The translations under genes and the position numbers were made by a program. A DNA stretch of 64,000 bases from NCBI RefSeq assembly GCF_000613845.1, contig NZ_BAJT01000002.1, positions 219,478-283,477 of the forward strand, written 5' to 3'. Shown in pieces: positions 52,550 through 63,407 of the stretch; within the stretch, counting starts at the first letter, position 1, and every line of letters starts with the position of its first letter. The stretch is from Asaia astilbis JCM 15831 (GTDB lineage Bacteria; Pseudomonadota; Alphaproteobacteria; Acetobacterales; Acetobacteraceae). A model generated the notes under the pieces. That model was not told the origin of the DNA, ran no database searches, and was given only the letters and a program-made list of their open reading frames with translations.

Positions 52550-54919
52550 CAGACCCTGCTCCCTTGCCATTTCCAGTTGAGAATTTCAGGCATGTCCTGA
52601 CCGTAACGGGCAATGTAGCGCTTATGCTCGACCAGCTTGTCCTGAATCATCTGGGTGACATAGGCGGCATGGCCCGAAAGCGAAGGCACCCGACGCACGG
52701 CATTCAGAATGATATGATAGCGATCGAGATCGTTGCGCACGGTCATGTCGAAGGGCGTTGTCGTCGTGCCCTCTTCGCGGAACCCGTGAACATGGAAATT
52801 GGCCCGGTTGCTACGACGATAGATCAGACGATGCACAAGCTGCGGATATCCGTGGAAGGCAAAAAGAACCGGCTTGTTCTTGGTGAACAGATTGTCGAAC
52901 ATGACATCATCGAGACCATGCGGATGCTCGCTCGGTGACTGCAACGTCATCAGATCGACGACATTGACAAACCGCACCTTCAGATCGGGCGCATGCTCAC
53001 GCAAAAGCTGCACCGCAGCCAAGGCCTCGACAGTCGGCACGTCACCCGCAGAGGCGATCACAAGGTCTGGATCACACCCCTTGTCGTTGCTCGCCCATTG
53101 CCAGATGCCAATACCCTGACTGCAATGCGCAATTGCCGCATCGATATCCAGCCATTGATGCTCGGGCTGCTTGCCAGCCACGATGACATTGATCCGGTCC
53201 CAGCTCTCCAGACAATGCTGGGCCACATAGAGCAAGGTATTGGCATCAGGCGGCAGATAGACGCGGGCGATATCGGCCTTCTTGTTCACCACATGATCCA
53301 TGAAGCCCGGATCCTGATGACTAAATCCGTTGTGATCCTGCCTCCAGACATGAGACGTCAGCAGATAATTCAAAGACGCAATCGGGCGACGCCACTGAAC
53401 CTCCTTCGCCGATTTGATCCATTTGGCATGCTGGTTGACCATCGAATCAACGAGGTGAACAAAGGCCTCATAACACGAGAAGAACCCATGGCGGCCCGTT
53501 AGAAGATACCCCTCAAGCCAGCCCTGAATAGTGTGTTCGCTCAGGATTTCCATCACAAGCCCATCCGGGGCGAGATGGTCGTCATACGGCAAGGTCTCGG
53601 CTGCCCAGGCACGATTGGTCACGTCGAGCACGTCATTCAGGCGGTTCGAGTTATTTTCATCCGGTGACAACACCCGGAAATTACGGCTCTCGAGATTCAT
53701 GCGCATCACGTCACGCAGCCAGGACCCGAGCACCCGCGTGCTTTCGGCTGTCACAGCACCAGGAGACGGCACGGCCAGAGCGTGGCCTTCAATCTCCGGC
53801 ATACGTAGTGGGCGACGCAGCACACCCCCATTCGCGTGAGGATTATCGCTCATACGAAGCGATCCCTCAGGAGCAAGGGCCGCAATTTCGGCGTGCAGAC
53901 GCCCGTTTTCGTCGAACAGCGTCTCAGGATGATAGCTTCTCATCCAGTCTTCGAGAATTTTCAGATGGCCCGGCTTCTCCACATCGGTCAACGGAACCTG
54001 ATGCGAGCGCCAATATCCCTCACAGCGCTTGCCATCGACCTCCTTCGGCCCGGTCCAGCCTTTGGGGGTCCGCATGATGATGATCGGCCAGACAGGCCGC
54101 TCAGCCGTATTTTCCGAACGCGCGCGTTTCTGGATGTCAGCGATCCTGTCGAAACACGCATCCATGGCCTGCGCCATCGCCTGATGCACCTTGTCCGGCT
54201 CATCACCCGAGACGATGAGCGGATCGTAACCGTAGCCACGAAAGAGCGACAGAAGCTCACTCTCAGGAATACGCGCAAGCACGGTTGGATTGGCTATCTT
54301 GTAGCCATTTAGATGCAGGATCGGCAGGACGGCGCCGTCATTGCGAGGGTCGAGAAACTTGTTGCTGTGCCATGACGTCGCAAGCGGTCCCGTCTCCGCT
54401 TCACCATCGCCAACAACGCAGGCCACGATGAGATCGGGATTATCGAGCACGGCCCCATAGGCATGGGAAACCGCATAACCCAGCTCCCCACCTTCATGAA
54501 TCGATCCGGGCGTCGTCGCCGCAACATGGCTGGGAATTCCTCCGGGGAAGGAGAACTGCTTGACGAGACGGCCGACACCCTCGTTGTCCTGGGAAATCTC
54601 AGGAAAATACTCGCTGTAAGTTCCTTCTAGATAAGTTGCCGCCACCACACCTGGCCCCATGACCGGGCCCGGCGATGAACAGGACGCTCTTTTGCCGCTC
54701 CTTGATCACGCGGTTGAGGTGCAGATAGAGCAGCGTCAGACCGGGTGTGGTCCCGAAATGACCGAGCAGCCTTGGCTTGACGTGCTCGATCTTCAGCGGT
54801 TCGCGCAGAAGCGGATTATCGAGAAGATAGATCTGGGCAACCGAGAGATAATTGGCGGCACTCCACCATTTATCGAACAGGGCCAGTTGCTGGGTCGAAA
54901 GAGGGCCTTTTTCACTCAT
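52549..54919 (-). CDS. xfp: Phosphoketolase (xylulose 5-phosphate/fructose 6-phosphate), frameshifted
   Basis: Phosphoketolase uses thiamine diphosphate to cleave xylulose 5-phosphate (or fructose 6-phosphate) to acetyl phosphate and glyceraldehyde 3-phosphate (or erythrose 4-phosphate). Motifs are [78 protein letters not shown] and IPAxxS-like [10 protein letters not shown]. The frame breaks in the G run at 54655-54658; dropping one G joins GHG to [17 protein letters not shown] and gives 789 residues, the family length. It overlaps ackA by four bases (ATGA) and the HAD gene by one. Confidence 0.95.
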
Positions 54920-56116
54920 ATTGGATGACGTCCTTCTATTATTGTTTTTGTTTGGCGAAAGATCGTTGTTTCTTCGTCAGCAGGAATGACAAGCACCGTG
55001 ACGTGCCCCGAGCGCTGACTGATCGTCGGGCGGCCCGCAAGGTTGGCGTCCTCGCATAGATGGATGTCGAGCCACTTCAACCGGTGGCACACGGCACGGC
55101 GGAAAGCGGCATCATGCTGACCGATGCCACCCGTAAAGACGAGGGCATCGAGCCCGCCCATCTGGGCGATCAGGCCGCCCGCCTGTTGCACGAAACGCTC
55201 GACGAACATATCGAGTGCGAGCTGCACGTTCTCATCCGCGTCGTGCTCCCTCAGCACACGCATATCGCTCGAGAGGCCGGAAACGCCTCGTAAACCCGAC
55301 CGATAATAGAGCGTGTTCTGAACTTCTTCGGGTGTCATCTTCTTCTGCTGAAGCAGGTAAAGAAGCACCCCCGGATCGATCGCGCCGCAGCGTGTTCCCA
55401 TCATGAGACCGTCGAGCACAGTCAGCCCCATTGTGGTTGCAATGCTGCGTCCGTTTTCAAGCGCACAAAGACTTGCACCATTGCCGATATGCGCCACCAG
55501 AACACGCTTATGCGCGATGGCAGGATGACGGGCGGCGAGCTCACCCGAGATAAAATCATACGAGAGTCCATGAGCGCCAAAAACCCGTGCGCCCCCTTCC
55601 AACAGCTCGGCAGGCAAAGGTAGCCGGGTCCGGACAGTCGATGGTGAAATGAAACGAGGAGTCAAAGCAGGCAACCTGTGTCAGATCGGGCTTTTGCTCC
55701 ATGAGAAGACGCATCGGTGCGAGGCTGGGAGGCTGATGAAGCGGTGCAAGTGGAATGAGGCCCTCAAGCTGCTTGATCACATCCGGAGTGATCTGTGCTG
55801 GTCCCTTGAAGTTTGGTCCACCCAGAACGACCCGATGACCCACTGCCTCGATCTGTGAGCCGCTCCCATACCCTTCGATCAGATCGAGAACATGCCGCAT
55901 CACCTGCCCATGAGTATCTCCTTCCTCTCCATCACAATCGATCACCGTCCGCTTGCTGGCGCCGTCGGGCGTCCGCGTGGTCAGCACCCCTCCTCCGGCC
56001 TGAAATTCGACCAGACCCGACAAAAGTCGTTCTGCCGTGCTCTGCTGATCGAACAAGGCAAACTTGATGCTGGACGAGCCGGAATTGAGCGTGAGGATGG
56101 TTTTGCTGTGCGACAC
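54916..56116 (-). CDS. ackA: Acetate kinase, frameshifted
   Basis: AckA converts acetyl phosphate plus ADP to acetate plus ATP. Motifs include [69 protein letters not shown] and [12 protein letters not shown]. The normally conserved HRVVHGG reads HRVVLGG here, while the catalytic arginine of that motif and PLHQP are kept. The frame breaks at the G run 55626-55628 (CCC on the coding strand); removing one base joins TIDCPD to [12 protein letters not shown] and gives 399 residues. It is first in the operon ackA-xfp-HAD-GST. Confidence 0.95.
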
Positions 56117-56427
56117 TTACTGACCTCGAAATACCTGGCTCTATTGCCAGCCTTCGAGAATTAAACCTCATGATCTCCGCGCAGTTCAAACATGACGTGA
56201 GGGTAATACTGAACCGAAACACTCTAGATTGGCTATTTTTCGTTGTTTTCCCAGCATTTACTGGTCCGAGCCTCTCCGTTTTTACACAGCTTTGTGAGAG
56301 GAAGAGCAAGCTTGCCTGACAGGCACCGTGAATACCGTCCCAATATGTGATTGAGACCGCCGCCTTGCTGAGCGCTGTTCTTGGAACAGGTTATGAGGGG
56401 CGAAGAGTGGCCCGACAGAACGCAATA
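56117..56427. promoter_or_regulatory. Intergenic region upstream of ackA
   Basis: No gene is seen. It should contain the promoter of the ackA operon; an AT-rich segment near 56205-56245 is a candidate, but no boxes are assigned. Confidence 0.35.
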
Positions 56428-56465
56428 AAAAAGCCCTGAACCTTTCGGTCCAGAGCTTTCTTTCT
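56428..56465 (-). terminator. Intrinsic terminator for the RhlE gene
   Basis: AAAGCCCTGAACC and GGTCCAGAGCTTT form an imperfect stem with a TTTC loop, flanked by A-rich and T-rich runs. The minus-strand reading has a U-tract about 60 bases past the helicase stop. Confidence 0.75.
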
Positions 56466-56522
56466 GACGTGTCAGACACGCAGCGGCCCGATGCTTACAT
56501 CGAACCGATCAAGTGTGACCGC

Positions 56523-57872
56523 TTACTTTGAGCGAGGGCGCGAAGGACGTCCCCCACCGCCAGGACGACCGCCTGACGGGCGGCTATCAGAGCGATTCCC
56601 GCCATTATTGCGCGGGCCAGAACCCGGACGACCACCGCCGCCACCCGGACGCTGTCCACCACCGCCACGCGGCTGGTTACGTCCTCGGCCACCGCCACCC
56701 AGAACGGGCGGACGCATGGTGGAATTCTGGGCTTCATCCGAATGCAGCGGATGATCCGTCACAACAGGGATAGGCTTGCCGATGAGCTTTTCGATATCCT
56801 TCAGCCAGGCGCGCTGCTCGGCATCGCAAAGCGAGACAGCCCAGCCATCACGGCCAGCACGCGCCGTACGTCCGATACGATGGACATAGCTTTCAGCCAC
56901 GTTCGGGAGATCGTAGTTGAAGACGTGGCTTACGTCATCGACGTCGATACCGCGTGCTGCGATATCGGTCGCGACGAGAACCTTGACCGACCCGTCACGG
57001 AAACCTGCCATGGCACGCTCGCGCGCACCCTGCGACTTGTTGCCGTGAATTGCTTCTGCCCGAACACCCTCGGCATTGAGGAAGTCAGAGATCTTGTTTG
57101 CTTCATGCTTCATCAGCGTGAAGACAACCGCGCGCTGAACCTTGTCATTTTTGACCAGCATCAGGGTCGCTGCACGTTTGTCTTCTGACTTGACGAACAT
57201 CACCGCCTGACGAATGCGGTCGACCGTCGAGGAAGGCGGCGTGACCTCAACCTTTGCCGGGTCGTTGAGCAGCGAGTGGGCCAGCTCTTCGATCGCCTTG
57301 GGCATGGTTGCCGAAAACAGCACGGTCTGGCGGTTCTTGGGAAGCAGCGCCACGATACGCTTGATGTCACGCACGAAGCCCATATCGAGCATGCGGTCCG
57401 CCTCGTCGAGAACGAGCACTTCAAGGTCCTGCAGGTCGATATGACCCTGACCGATCAGATCGAGCAGACGACCCGGAGCCGCCGTCAGGACATCGACGCC
57501 ACGACGCATGGCTTCAACCTGACGCCCTTGTCCCACGCCACCGAAAATGACTGCATGACGCAGCTTCATGTGACGCGCATAGGTCTTGAAGCTGTCATCG
57601 ATCTGAGCTGCCAGCTCGCGTGTCGGAGCGAGAACCAGAACGCGTGCCCCCTTGGGCGACGCATGGCGCGGCTGGGTCAAAAGGCGATGGAGTGCCGGAA
57701 GCGCAAAAGCTGCCGTCTTGCCTGTGCCGGTCTGCGCCAGACCCAGAAGATCACGGCCCTGCAGCAGGTGTGGAATGGCGCCGGCCTGGATCGGGGTCGG
57801 GGTCGTATACCCCTCTTCTGTCAAAGCCTGCTGAATAGGCAGGGCAAGCTGTAGATCGGCAAAACTGGTCAT
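56523..57872 (-). CDS. rhlE: DEAD-box ATP-dependent RNA helicase, RhlE type
   Basis: This is a 449-residue RNA helicase for ribosome assembly or RNA turnover. It shows the Q-motif (YTTPTPIQAGAIPHLLQGRD), AQTGTGKTAAFALPAL (Walker A), APTRELAAQ, VLVLDEADRMLDMGF (DEAD), FSATMPK and HRIGRTARAGRDGWAVSL. The C-terminal tail (about residues 390-449) is Gly/Arg/Pro-rich and disordered. The start at 57872 follows AGGAGGCG; an upstream in-frame ATG at 57902 lacks one. The frame is intact. Confidence 0.94.
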   Translation of the reverse strand: MTSFADLQLALPIQQALTEEGYTTPTPIQAGAIPHLLQGRDLLGLAQTGTGKTAAFALPALHRLLTQPRHASPKGARVLVLAPTRELAAQIDDSFKTYARHMKLRHAVIFGGVGQGRQVEAMRRGVDVLTAAPGRLLDLIGQGHIDLQDLEVLVLDEADRMLDMGFVRDIKRIVALLPKNRQTVLFSATMPKAIEELAHSLLNDPAKVEVTPPSSTVDRIRQAVMFVKSEDKRAATLMLVKNDKVQRAVVFTLMKHEANKISDFLNAEGVRAEAIHGNKSQGARERAMAGFRDGSVKVLVATDIAARGIDVDDVSHVFNYDLPNVAESYVHRIGRTARAGRDGWAVSLCDAEQRAWLKDIEKLIGKPIPVVTDHPLHSDEAQNSTMRPPVLGGGGRGRNQPRGGGGQRPGGGGGRPGSGPRNNGGNRSDSRPSGGRPGGGGRPSRPRSK

Positions 57873-58142
57873 ATAAAAGGCGCCTCCTCTGGCACGAGCC
57901 ACATTTGATGCAAATGGCTCACGAGATGACGCCTCTTGGCCCGGACGTCGTAGGGGAAAGAAGAGATCCGGGATTGGCGCAGCACCGCACGGTGAGAGCG
58001 TCAGTTACCTGACGTCAGTGCCGACTGAGCCAAATCTGGACCGGGGAGGCCCTCATATAGGCAGAGGCCTCTTCCGACGCAAGCAACAACGCTCACAAAA
58101 TCCGTGAGCGTCGCAGATTGACTGTCGAAAGCACGAGCCGGG
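57873..58142. other. Gap between helicase and nitroreductase
   Basis: No gene is seen. Some inverted pairing occurs in the GC-rich leader of the helicase (cold-shock-type leaders are known for such helicases), but no specific motif is recognised. Confidence 0.35.
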
Positions 58143-58751
58143 TCAGGAAAACCGGTTCTCGATGACCGTTTCCTCAAGCGGCAACTGGCCGCCATGGGGA
58201 GGATACTCAGCAGCATTCTTGCCGATGGCCACAAACATGACGATCTCATGGTCATCAGGTAGATTGATCAGCTTGCCGACGGCCTCGAAGTCGAATCCAT
58301 CCATGGGGCAGCTCTGATAGCCATGGGCCGCCGCTGCCAGCATCAGGGCGTAAGCCGCCATCCCGGCGGAACGAATGCCCTCGTCACGCTGGAACTGCTC
58401 GTTACCGGTATAAACCTTCTCGATCATGCTGGCGTAGCTCGTCTGCATCTTCTCAGGCGCGGCGGCCCAGTAACGCGCCGGGTTCTTTGCCCATGCCTTG
58501 ACGTCGGCACACAGAACGATCAGGGCGCTTGCCTCCTCAACCTGCGGTTGATTCCACGAGGCCGCGCGGATCTCCTTTCGCAATTCGGGATCGGAGATCA
58601 CCACAAACCGCCAATGCTGGATGTTGAACGCCGTCGGCGCCTGACGCCCGGCATCCAGAATGGCGCGTAATTCGTGGTCAGGGATGACCACGGTCGGATC
58701 GAAGCGTTTGGCGGCGCGCCGCTCGGCAATAGCTGTCAGAATATCGGTCAT
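58143..58751 (-). CDS. Nitroreductase-family FMN-dependent oxidoreductase
   Basis: This 202-residue flavoprotein has RRAAKRFDPTVVIPDHELRA at the FMN phosphate site, GRQAPTAFNIQHWRFVVISD and AAAAHGYQSCPMDGFDFEAV, followed by VMFVAIGKNAAEYPP. Family members reduce quinones or nitro compounds with NAD(P)H. It stands alone between the helicase and the metX-metW pair. Confidence 0.9.
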   Translation of the reverse strand: MTDILTAIAERRAAKRFDPTVVIPDHELRAILDAGRQAPTAFNIQHWRFVVISDPELRKEIRAASWNQPQVEEASALIVLCADVKAWAKNPARYWAAAPEKMQTSYASMIEKVYTGNEQFQRDEGIRSAGMAAYALMLAAAAHGYQSCPMDGFDFEAVGKLINLPDDHEIVMFVAIGKNAAEYPPHGGQLPLEETVIENRFS

Positions 58752-58878
58752 GAAGCCTCTGCTTTTCTGTCACTCCCGTGCAGGAAGTCAGCCGGGCGAC
58801 GCGATGATGCAACCAGAAGAGGAATGACGAGTAAAGGGCTATTTCGATCGATATCGAATAAACAGCTTTTGCCCGACG

Positions 58879-59477
58879 TTACTTGCGCCGCAACAGAAAG
58901 AGGGCCTGCTCACCAAAGAGATTGGCAAGCCTGATCGACCGGCGCCAGGGCGCGCGATCGCCCGCTTCGTTGATGGCAAGCCATTGATCGACCACATAGC
59001 CTTCAGCTTCACAAAGCTCCAGGAAGTCCCTGATCGTGCAAGGGTGGATATTCGGTGTCTCATACCATGGGGTGTGCCAAACGGTGTTCATCGGCATTCT
59101 ACCGCTGAACATCATCTGCAGGCGCAGACGCCAATGCCCGAAATTCGGGAAGGAAACGATCGCTCGCCGTCCAATACGGAGCATCTGTCGCAGCACCTCA
59201 CGCGGCTTCTCGACCGCCTGCAAGGTGCGCTGAAGCACGACGTAATCGAACGCATCATCAGAATAATGGGCAAGATCATGATCGGCATCGCCATGCATGA
59301 CAGGCAGGCCGTGAGCCACTGACCGTGTCACTTCCCGCATGTCGATCTCGATGCCACGAGCATCGCATTGACGTGTATGGAACAGATGATCGATCAGGCG
59401 CCATCGCCACTCCCGATATCGAGAACACGCGTTCCCGGCGCGATCATGCCCGAGATGAGCTGTTGATCAAGACGCAT
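58879..59477 (-). CDS. metW: MetW-like methyltransferase-fold protein, frameshifted
   Basis: MetW partners MetX in methionine synthesis in many proteobacteria. The start is at 59477 ([20 protein letters not shown]) with the SAM-site motif IGSGDGA. A stop then appears at about 59399; one extra C continues [19 protein letters not shown] to [18 protein letters not shown] and the rest (199 residues). C-terminal features are [20 protein letters not shown] and [15 protein letters not shown]. The start lies inside the metX 3' end, an overlap of 11 bases. Its biochemical role (possibly stabilising or activating MetX) is not settled. Confidence 0.9.
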
Positions 59478-60704
59478 GAGTGTTCCCCAGCCCGGCCTGC
59501 TCGGCCGCTCCATTGATAAAGCCCCTCATCGTCCGCTCCAGGTCCGGTTCGTCGAGCAGAAAGGCGTCATGTCCACGATCGCTCTCGATCTCGACAAAAG
59601 ACACATTCACCCCGGCCTTGTTCAGGGCGCGAGCGAGCAGTCGCGACTGCGATGTCGGGAACAGCCAGTCGGACGTAAAAGAGATGATGCAGAACCGCGT
59701 CGCGCAATTGCGAAACGGCGCGGAGAGATCGCCATCGTAATCGGCACTCAGATCGAAATAATCCAGCGCCCGCGTGATGGTCAGATAGGAATTGGCATCG
59801 AAGCGACGCACAAAGCTCGACCCCTGATGGCGAAGATAGCTTTCGACCTCGAAGATTTCGCCGAACAGGGAGGCCCCTGTCGCACTAACCTCGGCAGACG
59901 GCACAGCGTCGCGTCGGGTACGACGCCCGAATTTCTGGGTCAGGGCTTCTTCGGACAGATAGGTAATATGCGCCATCATACGGGCACAGCGAGGCCTTTG
60001 GCAGGAATGGTATCCTGCGCCCAGTAGCGGCCTCCACACCAGTCGGGGTCACCGCAGATCGCCTGACGACTGACCTCGTTGAAGGCGATATTCTGCGCCG
60101 AATGGAAAGGAGCGGTTGCGATCGGCATGGCCGCCCCGACCCGCTCGGGGAAACTGGCGACCCATTGGAGAACTTGCATTCCCCCCATCGAGCCGCCAAT
60201 CGCGGCGAAGAGACGCCCGATACCCAGATGGTCCAGCAACTTTGCCTGAGCGAAAACCATGTCCCGGATCGTGATGGGCGGGAAGTCGGTCCCCCATGGC
60301 TCTCCGTTATCCCGCAAGGTCGCTGGACCAGAGGATCCAAGACATCCCCCAAGAACATTGACGCAGATAACGAAAAAACGGTTCGTGTCGATTGCCCGGC
60401 CCGGGCCTACCGTCCGGCTCCACCAACCGGGCTTACCCGTTACAGGATGGGGTTCTGCGACGAACTGATCGCCAGTCAGCGCATGACAGACAAGGATCGC
60501 ATTGTCGCGCTTCGCTGAGAGGGTACCATACGCACAATAGGCAATATCGAGCGGCGCGACGGTTGCACCGCATTCGAGCGTCAGCCCTTCGTCAAGCGTG
60601 ACACAAAACGACGTTGCGGAGCCCTGACAGCGCGGCTTGCCGTTGGTGTCGTTCACATCTGTGTCTTCAGCGCTGGGTAAAGGCGCAGCGGAATGATGTT
60701 GCAT
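59467..60704 (-). CDS. metX: Homoserine O-acetyltransferase, frameshifted
   Basis: MetX acylates L-homoserine as the entry to methionine synthesis. The alpha/beta-hydrolase features are [60 protein letters not shown] with the nucleophilic serine, and [13 protein letters not shown] with the catalytic histidine. The frame breaks at about 59984-59987: LAV should continue [20 protein letters not shown], restored by one G (412 residues). It overlaps metW. In Alphaproteobacteria the acyl donor can be succinyl-CoA or acetyl-CoA, which is not decided here. Confidence 0.94.
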
Positions 60705-60990
60705 GAACTCTCAACTTGCCTGAGTGCGGCCCCTGGCCAAGAGGCCGGGCCACTCGGAGGCCTCATAAGTTAACCCTGTCTTTCCCCGTCCGGCCCCATC
60801 GTCGAGGCCCGATCCGGCGTCAGGCCATCAGCTATGCCATTTGCAATGGCACGCTGCAATTCCCTCTCTGTAGCTGTTCAACCGGCACGAAGCCGCTCCG
60901 TCAAGGCGGTGGTGGTCGCTGCTGCCAAGAGAAGTGGTCATCACCCTGAAATGCATTTAATGTTTTTTTAACGAATCGCCTCAGGAGACG
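60705..60990. promoter_or_regulatory. Divergent region between metX and the WbsX-like gene
   Basis: This 286-base gap separates the divergent genes and should contain both promoters. A T-rich run near 60961-60967 lies before the WbsX-like ribosome site CAGGAGACG. No S-box or SAM riboswitch pattern was recognised. Confidence 0.35.
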
Positions 60991-61945
60991 ATGATGCCCA
61001 ATATTCTCAAAACCATTGGTCACTCTGGGCTTTTCGACACCGCGTTCTACCTCTCCCGCAATCCCGATCTACAGGACATCGGCAGTGGCGCGCTGTCGCA
61101 TTACCACAATTCGGGATGGCGTGAGGGACGCAAGCCGAACCCTTTTTTCGATCCGCTCTGGTATCTCTCGACCTATCGCGACATCACAGAAGACCCGCTG
61201 CATCACTATCTGGTTCGCGGCGAATATGAGGGACGGCGTCCGGTGCCCTGGTTCGATCCGGTCTGGTACCGGCAGGCCAATCAGGTGCCAGTCAACATGA
61301 ATGCCTTGGCGCATTATCTGGCGAACAGACAGGCTCCTGACATTCGACCCGTGCCGGAATTCGACCCCGCCTTCTATCTCCGCAGCTATCCCGACGTTGC
61401 CGCCTCAGGCATGGATCCTGTCGAACATTATATGGTGCAGGGATATCGCGAGGCACGGCGCCCGTTCGAAAAATTCGATCCGGCTTTTTACCGAATGCGT
61501 TACTTGCGGCATCAACCAGAGGCGAACCCTTTCCTGCACTGGTTGAGCCATCGACACGAGCCCGGTGTCTTCTCCTGCCTTCCGGATCATGAGACGACCA
61601 CCGCTCGGGAGATCAGAAGACGCACGCAGCCTGGCCCGGAGTATGAGGAGCGTCACCCTCTTCCCGAGGCTGCGGTGCGACAGGCACGCCTCCTCGCCTA
61701 TTACCTCCCCCAATTCCATCCCAACGAAGCCAATGACCGCTGGTGGGGAACAGGCTTTACCGAATGGACCAATCTGGCGCGAGGCGTGCCCCGCTTTGCC
61801 GATCATTACCAGCCCCGCACCCCGCGCGATCTCGGGCATTATCGACTGGACAACACTGAGACGCTCAAGGCGCAGGCACGCATGGCCCATGAAGCGGGCA
61901 TAGAGGGTTTCATCTTCTACCATTACTGGTTCGAGCGGCATAAAG
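60991..61945 (+). pseudogene. WbsX-like glycan enzyme, truncated by integrative element
   Basis: The N-terminal part has five repeats of the FDxxFYLxxxPD type (for example FDTAFYLSRNPDL, FDPLWYLSTYRDI, FDPAFYLRSYPDV) common in Acetobacteraceae glycan proteins. The WbsX/GH99-like domain then begins (LLAYYLPQFHPNEANDRWWG, GFTEWTNLARGVPRF, HYQPRTPRDLGHYRL, GFIFYHYWFERHK). It breaks off about 90 residues into a domain that is normally over 300 residues. After HK the frame stays open to 62112 but the sequence is unlike the family. The integrase gene ends at 61963 just beyond, so integration is the probable cause. Confidence 0.8.
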
Positions 61946-61966
61946 TGTTTTATTTCAAGTGGTTAC
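61940..61966. other. Probable attachment-site junction (attL) of an integrative element
   Basis: WbsX-like coding sequence ends here and the convergent integrase stop (61963) begins. The exact crossover core cannot be fixed without the other end of the element. Confidence 0.55.
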
Positions 61967-62919
61967 CGGTCGGTTTCCTGCGGTTTCCAATAGGAGGTTT
62001 CCAGTTTCAATATGGCATCTTCCGCAAGACGTCGCTGGTCAAACGATCGCGTGTAGTGCTCAACCATTTTCAAGCTTTTGTGCCCCGTAATCGAGGCAAT
62101 CTCGTGCGTTGAACATCCGGCCTCAGCCAGCAGAGTCGCCGCAAGCTTTCTCAGTCCGTGGATGCTGAAGCCCCTGGGCAATATTCCCCGGTCGTGAGCA
62201 TCATTGATTGATCTGGTGAGGTTATAGACTGTCAGGGGGCCGCCTCTGATTCCCGTCAGGATCGTTTCAGCCGTCTTCGGCCACTCAGCCATAGCAGCGC
62301 CTAGAACCGGGTGGATGGGTATGTGCAGTTCCATCCCCGTCTTTGCTTGCCTGACAAAGATCGCGCCTCGGTTGATGTCGCTCCACTTCATGGCGCATAG
62401 GTCAGTGCGCCGCTGGCCAGTGAAGAGAGCCAGCATGACAGTCCGCGACATGTGGGGCGGAAGATTCGCAATTGCATCACGCGCAAGCTCCTTCGACCAC
62501 GCCTTGAAAGGCTTGTAAGCGAGCATCCCGATCCGCGCGGCCGCATTGGCCTCCACCCACTCACGATTAAGCGCCCATGACAGAAACGCGCTTGTTGACT
62601 GCGTGAACTGGTTCGCCGCTCCTGTGCCCCGAGTTCGAGCTATGGTGTCTCGGATCGTTAAGATCTCCCGTCGTCGCAACTCACGTATTGGCACATTGCC
62701 AATGCGCTCCAGCTCCATGAGGTAGAGCAGACGTCCTTTCTTCGTGCTTGGCTTGGTGGCTGCCCATTCAGGGCTCCCGGTATAGAGCCGGAGAACAGCA
62801 GCTATGGTGCCAGAGGCCGGGCCTCGTGGCGTCGAGACCTTGCCTTTCTTCGGGTAGCGGTATTCCTTAACCGAGCCGTCTGCGAGCGTCTTTCGAACGA
62901 TCTTTACGTCTTGCGGCAT
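61963..62919 (-). CDS. int: Tyrosine-recombinase integrase of a phage-like element
   Basis: Site-specific integrase, 318 residues from the start at 62919 (MPQDVKIVRKTLADGSVKEY). The catalytic set is visible: LFTGQRRTDLCAMKWSDINR (first Arg), FSIHGLRKLAATLLAEAGCS (His-x-x-Arg) and ITGHKSLKMVEHYTRSFDQR (nucleophilic Tyr). The N-terminal half is a core-binding helical domain. It lies at the very edge of the element, as usual, beside the WbsX junction. It overlaps the upstream excisionase-like frame by about 50 bases; a longer frame from 63015 is less likely. Confidence 0.9.
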   Translation of the reverse strand: MPQDVKIVRKTLADGSVKEYRYPKKGKVSTPRGPASGTIAAVLRLYTGSPEWAATKPSTKKGRLLYLMELERIGNVPIRELRRREILTIRDTIARTRGTGAANQFTQSTSAFLSWALNREWVEANAAARIGMLAYKPFKAWSKELARDAIANLPPHMSRTVMLALFTGQRRTDLCAMKWSDINRGAIFVRQAKTGMELHIPIHPVLGAAMAEWPKTAETILTGIRGGPLTVYNLTRSINDAHDRGILPRGFSIHGLRKLAATLLAEAGCSTHEIASITGHKSLKMVEHYTRSFDQRRLAEDAILKLETSYWKPQETDR

Positions 62920-63166
62920 CTCGTTCGATTTCTTCACAGGCTCTTTGCACCATATCGCTCGTTGATTTTGACGTGGAGATGCCGCTTGCCTCCAACATAA
63001 CGGCATCGATTGCATGAATGTCCCAGCGTGGGGAGCGCGGCCCCAGGTGCAGAGACGGCTGCGGAAGCTTCCCCTGCTGAACGAAGCGGGGGAGCATGTT
63101 CGTCGTCGTGCAGAGTCTCCGGGCCAAAGCGGCCCGGTCTAGCCAGCGGTCAAGCGTCTCACCCAT
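62867..63166 (-). CDS. Excisionase/AlpA-like winged-helix protein
   Basis: This 99-residue protein reads DRAALARRLCTTTNMLPRFV and QQGKLPQPSLHLGPRSPRWD, a MerR/excisionase-type helix-turn-helix with a conserved tryptophan, and ends in a Lys/Arg-rich tail. It lies between the repressor-like gene and integrase, typical for a directionality factor. Function is inferred from position and fold. Confidence 0.7.
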   Translation of the reverse strand: MGETLDRWLDRAALARRLCTTTNMLPRFVQQGKLPQPSLHLGPRSPRWDIHAIDAVMLEASGISTSKSTSDMVQRACEEIERDAARRKDRSKDARRRLG

Positions 63167-63407
63167 AAGCCCCCTCCCTCTGGTGCTCAGCGAAATCCGC
63201 GTAGATCTCGGCCATCATTGCAGCCGGAGCCTTGAGAGCGACCATAACGCTCAAGACCGTGTTGATAGTGCTGTTCTGTCCCTTGAGAAGAAATCCCAGC
63301 GTGCTCGTAGCGATCCCGGCTTCGACGGCTACGCTCTCTTGCGTTCTCCCTTGTGCGACGATCAGGCGCCGGATGCGCTCGCCTAGGAGGCGGTTGAAGG
63401 GGGTCAT
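63159..63407 (-). CDS. Cro/C1-type helix-turn-helix regulator
   Basis: This 82-residue protein has LLGERIRRLIVAQGRTQESV and AVEAGIATSTLGFLLKGQNS, the XRE-family helix-turn-helix. It overlaps the excisionase-like gene by eight bases and the upstream gene by four, forming one minus-strand transcript. It probably regulates the element. Confidence 0.82.
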   Translation of the reverse strand: MTPFNRLLGERIRRLIVAQGRTQESVAVEAGIATSTLGFLLKGQNSTINTVLSVMVALKAPAAMMAEIYADFAEHQREGAYG

